Shown here: positions 5,029-7,802 of the stretch, piece after piece
Layout of the letters: every line of letters starts with the position of its first letter
How positions within the stretch are numbered: the stretch's first letter is position 1
From: JALQXV01 sp051005235
GTDB taxonomy: Bacteria > Patescibacteriota > Saccharimonadia > Saccharimonadales > 2-12-FULL-41-12
Reading direction: 5' to 3'
Length of the DNA stretch: 7,802 nucleotides
Assembly (NCBI GenBank): GCA_051005235.1
Contig: JBPCJO010000064.1
Coordinates: forward strand, 1 to 7,802
Notes under the pieces: generated by a model
Database searches by the model: none
What the model was told of the DNA's origin: nothing
What the model saw: only the letters and a program-made list of their open reading frames with translations
Translations under genes and position numbers: made by a program

Positions 5029-6237
5029 TTAGACGTCTAACGCGCGGAAGCGTTCTTTCATAATAACTAATGAGGCCAGCGCGCCAACTGCAAATAGCCC
5101 GAAAAACAGGCCACGGCCGTCATCATAGAACATCGCTGCCATACTGGCTAACCCATAAAACAATACCCGGGTCGCCGCGCCTGCCGTTTCTAGCGTACAG
5201 ATGTAAACAATTCGATGCCCCGGGTGATCATCTGCCGCATCGTAGAGGCCTTTCGTATAGGGCATGGTGTAGGCAATCGTTACCCCTTCATTGGCAATAT
5301 TCACCGCCAGTGCCGAACTATAGCCGCCAGTGAATGGTCGAAACAGGTGTAAAACGGCATTCAAAATAGCTCCAAAGCGCAATAGTTGACGGCCCTGCCT
5401 GTTGTCAATCAACCCCCCTATAGCCCGGGCAATCAGCAACGAAGCTATGATAGAGATAGACGCCACACTACCAAGTTGTATATACGGGTTATCCCGAAAG
5501 ACCAACACGCCAATAAACAAGGGCCAAACAACCATGGTGATGCTAGTTTCTAGAGAAAACGCGCTATAAGATATCAGGTCAAACTTAATCGATTTGACGG
5601 TTAAATGGCGAAAATCAAGTTTTTGCTTAGTCTTTACTGGTTCGGCCGTAAATAACAAGGGCAGAATACCAACGCACAGCATGCCAAGCGCAACCATAAA
5701 AATGTATTGCGATCCGAAGAAATAAGCGATAATACCACCCAAAATCGGCCCAATAATAGTGCCGACTTTTTGCATAATATACATCCAACCGACTTCTTTG
5801 CCGCCATGCTCGGTATGCTTAATTTTAGAAAAATCAGTGTGAAAAGCCGTAAAGAACAAAGCATTGGCAATACCAAAGCTTATTGCAATCGTATAAAGTG
5901 GTAGATTCAGCCGATAGAGCGATATTAAGCCAATCATACTGATGGCTAAAAACACATAACTCAGCAGTATGGTATGTTTTGGCCCAATTCGAGCAATAAC
6001 AAAAGCCGAGACGATACTAAAAATCACATGTGCGGTATAAACAGTCATGTAAAAGAACAGTATCTCCCAAACTGGACTACCATGTTGATAGAGGTAAATC
6101 GGGATAAATATACCAACCAAACCAATCGCCAGGCTGCGGAACATCATGCTGGTGTAAAGTTCTGTCAATTCATCAAAACTAACCTCACGCCAATAATGAC
6201 GTCGTCGAATAAATCGTTTAAAAAGTTTTTGGAACAT
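5029..6237 (-). CDS. Major facilitator superfamily (MFS) transporter
   Basis: 402 residues, a normal MFS length, with about twelve predicted membrane helices in two halves. The first six lie at about 34-50, 60-81, 88-108, 112-131, 155-174 and 178-196, followed by a basic cytoplasmic loop (197-220). The second six lie at about 222-246, 256-275, 285-301, 308-326, 345-369 and 375-392. A degenerate MFS motif A follows helix 2 ('ARIGPKHTI', 82-90) and a related 'GGLIDNRQGRQLL' (274-286) sits at the equivalent place in the second half, as expected from the internal repeat. Helix 5 has 'GTIIGPILGGIIAYFFG', typical of MFS motif C-like helices, often seen in exporters. The substrate is unknown. The ATG at 6237 is the first gene of a two-gene operon with the membrane protein downstream, divergent from the Mur ligase. 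Confidence 0.92.
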   Translation of the reverse strand: MFQKLFKRFIRRRHYWREVSFDELTELYTSMMFRSLAIGLVGIFIPIYLYQHGSPVWEILFFYMTVYTAHVIFSIVSAFVIARIGPKHTILLSYVFLAISMIGLISLYRLNLPLYTIAISFGIANALFFTAFHTDFSKIKHTEHGGKEVGWMYIMQKVGTIIGPILGGIIAYFFGSQYIFMVALGMLCVGILPLLFTAEPVKTKQKLDFRHLTVKSIKFDLISYSAFSLETSITMVVWPLFIGVLVFRDNPYIQLGSVASISIIASLLIARAIGGLIDNRQGRQLLRFGAILNAVLHLFRPFTGGYSSALAVNIANEGVTIAYTMPYTKGLYDAADDHPGHRIVYICTLETAGAATRVLFYGLASMAAMFYDDGRGLFFGLFAVGALASLVIMKERFRALDV

Positions 6238-6269
6238 GGCTGATTGTATTTTTGTGTTATAGGTTCAGG

Positions 6270-6299
6270 TTGCAGTATAGCATTACTATTGGCTATGCT
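6270..6299 (+). promoter_or_regulatory. Promoter of the Mur ligase gene (leaderless)
   Basis: TTGCAG (6270-6275) as -35 and TATGCT (6294-6299) as -10 are 18 bases apart. The predicted start of transcription, about seven bases after the -10, coincides with the ATG at 6307, so the mRNA would have essentially no leader. This agrees with the absence of a Shine-Dalgarno sequence before that ATG. Confidence 0.5.
6274..6282 (-). promoter_or_regulatory. Extended -10 promoter of the MFS operon
   Basis: On the minus strand TGCTATACT (6282-6274) is an extended -10 (TGn followed by TATACT). It gives a start near 6267 and a leader of about 30 bases to the ATG at 6237. A convincing -35 is missing, as is usual for extended -10 promoters. 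It overlaps the -35 of the Mur ligase promoter, so the two RNA polymerases should compete. Confidence 0.5.
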
Positions 6300-6306
6300 T
6301 AAAGTT

Positions 6307-7605
6307 ATGAGTTCATTGCATATCTTTTTCTCGGGGATCGGTGGCACTGCCATCGGGCCGCTGGCCTTAATCGCCCATCAGGCTGGCTTTACGGTCTCTG
6401 GATCTGATAAGCAAGAATCGCAATACGTCGATTACCTCCGCCAGCATGGTATCCAAAACATCGCCATCGGCCAAACAACTGATAATATTCAAGAAATTCA
6501 TGGTCAGACACCAATTGACTGGATTGTCTATTCTTCGGCAGTAGCCATCGAGAACCCCGACCATCCAGAGCTCGTCTTTGCTCGGTCTAACGATATCAAA
6601 TTGAGTAAACGCGATGAGCTGCTCAACAAAATTTTACAAGATACCGGTAAAAAACTACTTGCTATCGCCGGTACCCACGGCAAAACCACAACTACCGCTA
6701 TGGCAATTTGGCTTTTCAAACAGCTTGATATCCCGATTAGCTACTCTGTTGGTGCTAAAATCCCCTTTGGTGAGATGGGCAACTTTGACGCCGAAAGCGA
6801 GTACCTTGTATACGAATGCGACGAATTTGACCGGAATTTTCTGGCCTTCTACCCCTATCTGAGCCTCATTACCGGCATAGACTACGACCACCATGAAATC
6901 TTTCCGACCCGCAACGACTACCGCAATGCGTTTAAGCAATTCCTTGGTCAAGCCGACCAGAATATCGTCTGGCAAAGCGACGTTACCGAAAATAATCTAA
7001 CGCTTGGGGATAATTACTCTGTTTTATCAGATGAAGACGCGGCCATAGACCTACTGAAAATCGTTGGGCACGTAAACCGCCGCAATGCCTGGCAAGTAAT
7101 TCAGGGCGTCCACCGACTTACGGGAGTACCGATCAAAACCTTGAGCGCCAACATGGAATCATTCCCCGGCCTCAGCCGACGATTTGAAAAGATTACCGAT
7201 GGACTGTACACCGATTACGCCCACACCACCCCTAAAATCCAAGGTTGCCTGCAAATGGCTCGAGAAGTTTCTGATAATGTCGTAGTCGTCTATGAGCCGC
7301 TAACTAATCGGCGACAGCAATATATCCGCGGCGACTACGCTAACTTGTTTGCCGACGTTAAAAAACTGTATTGGGTGCCAAGCTATTTAGCCCGCGAAGA
7401 CCCCGACCAAGCCATTCTTACCCCCTCTGACTTGATTACAAACATGCGCAACCCCGAGATTGCCGAGCCTGCCGAGCTAGATAACGGGCTTAAGGGTCGA
7501 ATCACGGAACATCTTCGCAAAGGTGACCTAGTCGTTTGTTTATCGGGCGGTGGCGGTGGCAGCTTAGACGAGTGGCTTAGAACGGAGTTTAGGCAGTATA
7601 TTTGA
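6307..7605 (+). CDS. murC: MurC-like Mur ligase (UDP-N-acetylmuramate--L-alanine ligase)
   Basis: 432 residues from the chosen ATG at 6307, somewhat short for MurC (usually 450-490). Three Mur domains are visible. The N-terminal UDP-binding domain starts with 'HIFFSGIGGTAIGPLA' (5-20), equivalent to MurC 'IHFIGIGGxGMS'. The central ATPase domain has P-loop 'GTHGKTTTT' (122-130), 'ECDEFDRNFL' (170-179, equivalent to MurC 'EADESDxSFL') and 'DYDHHEIFPT' (192-201). The C-terminal domain begins near 'FPGLSRRFE' (286-294) with 'DYAHTTPK' (303-310). The enzyme joins L-alanine to UDP-MurNAc with ATP in the cytoplasm. The frame extends upstream to a TTG at 6244, but those 21 residues lack homology and overlap the promoter. 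The family's N-terminal beta strand begins right after 6307. The 'DYAHTTP' segment resembles MurE more than MurC 'DYGHHP', and the C-terminus has an unusual 'LSGGGGGS' (412-419). Mpl-type or another Mur ligase remains possible. Confidence 0.82.
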   Translation: MSSLHIFFSGIGGTAIGPLALIAHQAGFTVSGSDKQESQYVDYLRQHGIQNIAIGQTTDNIQEIHGQTPIDWIVYSSAVAIENPDHPELVFARSNDIKLSKRDELLNKILQDTGKKLLAIAGTHGKTTTTAMAIWLFKQLDIPISYSVGAKIPFGEMGNFDAESEYLVYECDEFDRNFLAFYPYLSLITGIDYDHHEIFPTRNDYRNAFKQFLGQADQNIVWQSDVTENNLTLGDNYSVLSDEDAAIDLLKIVGHVNRRNAWQVIQGVHRLTGVPIKTLSANMESFPGLSRRFEKITDGLYTDYAHTTPKIQGCLQMAREVSDNVVVVYEPLTNRRQQYIRGDYANLFADVKKLYWVPSYLAREDPDQAILTPSDLITNMRNPEIAEPAELDNGLKGRITEHLRKGDLVVCLSGGGGGSLDEWLRTEFRQYI

Positions 7606-7659
7606 GACACTCCACGTTTGACACTAATATGCACATGTTAGTGTCAAATATATAGTCTC
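7604..7659. terminator. Hairpin between convergent genes, possible bidirectional terminator
   Basis: Bases 7617-7630 pair with 7635-7648 over 14 positions (one G-T) with a four-base loop GCAC. An outer GAGAC (7604-7608)/GTCTC (7655-7659) pair may extend it. It begins 12 bases after the Mur ligase stop and ends about 38 bases before the 3' end of the minus-strand gene. Neither side has a proper T run, so termination is inferred from position, and an operator-like palindrome is an alternative. Confidence 0.6.
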
Positions 7660-7685
7660 CCGATAGCCGAGTACTAAATCAAAAC

Positions 7686-7802
7686 TTAAGAGCCTGCTTG
7701 CCAGCCGTATTCACTATATGTTTGCCCGGCAGCAATCTGCTGTAAGGCCTCGCGAACCGATGGAATAACGTTCTCGGGTAAATCTTCTGGGTCAAGCCAG
7801 GC
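7686..7802 (-). CDS. C-terminal end of a probable Nudix hydrolase (partial)
   Basis: A minus-strand frame is open from the right edge to a TAA at 7686-7688 and gives 38 residues. The segment 'WLDPEDLPENVIPSVREAL' followed by 'YSEYGW' resembles the C-terminal helix region of Nudix hydrolases, where 'WF.LDELPEN..P..R.AL' is common after the catalytic box. The Nudix box itself (GX5EX7REUXEEXGU) would lie outside the window, so the assignment is tentative. Such enzymes cleave nucleoside diphosphate derivatives. Convergent with the Mur ligase gene; the 80 bases between them hold only the hairpin. Confidence 0.5.
   Translation of the reverse strand, partial: AWLDPEDLPENVIPSVREALQQIAAGQTYSEYGWQAGS

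Noticed and set aside
6244..6306. N-terminal extension of the Mur ligase from a TTG codon at 6244
   Set aside because: The 21 extra residues have no Mur-family counterpart, overlap the proposed promoter and lack a good ribosome site; family homology begins right after the ATG at 6307.
3032..7693. The 9-mer CTTAAGAGC occurs three times (3032-3040 plus, 4370-4378 minus, 7685-7693 plus)
   Set aside because: The flanking bases do not match and each copy has another explanation (hairpin junction, next to a terminator stem, stop codon context), so chance is likely.
1..7802. Recoded TGA (Gracilibacteria-type code)
   Set aside because: TGA serves as the natural stop of two genes (632 and 7605) and never interrupts a frame.

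Overview
The window looks like a chromosomal piece of a Candidate Phyla Radiation bacterium, most likely a Saccharibacterium (TM7). This is a judgement from protein style, not from a marker gene. Two single-pass or two-pass membrane proteins and a very small basic protein resemble families I recall from Saccharibacteria. Genes are tightly packed (gaps of 2 to 4 bases inside operons, and one 8-base convergent overlap), and base composition is moderate. All reading frames use the standard bacterial code: TGA ends the phytoene-desaturase-like gene and the Mur ligase gene and does not occur inside any frame, which argues against Gracilibacteria or Absconditabacteria.

Layout. Bases 1-632 (+) hold the 3' part of a CrtI-type carotenoid desaturase. 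It converges, with overlap, on a three-gene minus-strand operon running 2927 to 625: ABC transporter ATPase, ABC-2 permease, HIT-family hydrolase. Upstream of that operon is a 350-base gene-free stretch (2928-3280). It is not empty: it contains two abutting inverted-repeat structures (2971-3033 and 3034-3207) that share diverged repeat modules, followed by a clear minus-strand terminator (3217-3256). The terminator belongs to a 67-residue basic protein gene (3281-3484, -), which has a consensus -35 promoter. Divergent from it, 3651-4346 (+) encodes a membrane-anchored protein with a Pro/Thr/Ala-rich tail, closed by a strong terminator (4376-4403).

The right half has a second minus-strand pair (6237 to 4419), a major facilitator superfamily transporter and a two-pass membrane protein of unknown function. 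Divergent from it is a MurC-like Mur ligase (6307-7605, +). Overlapping divergent promoters fit in the short gap, and the Mur ligase transcript is probably leaderless. A perfect-looking hairpin (7617-7648) follows, and the last 117 bases carry the C-terminal end of a minus-strand gene that looks like a Nudix hydrolase.

How the genes relate. The ATPase and permease form one exporter, with the HIT protein probably co-expressed for convenience. The Mur ligase makes the first peptide bond of the peptidoglycan stem; whether the divergent transporter is related to cell-wall metabolism cannot be told. The most unusual item is the paired hairpin region 2971-3207, which could be a structured RNA, a promoter-linked regulatory structure, or the remains of a small palindromic mobile element.
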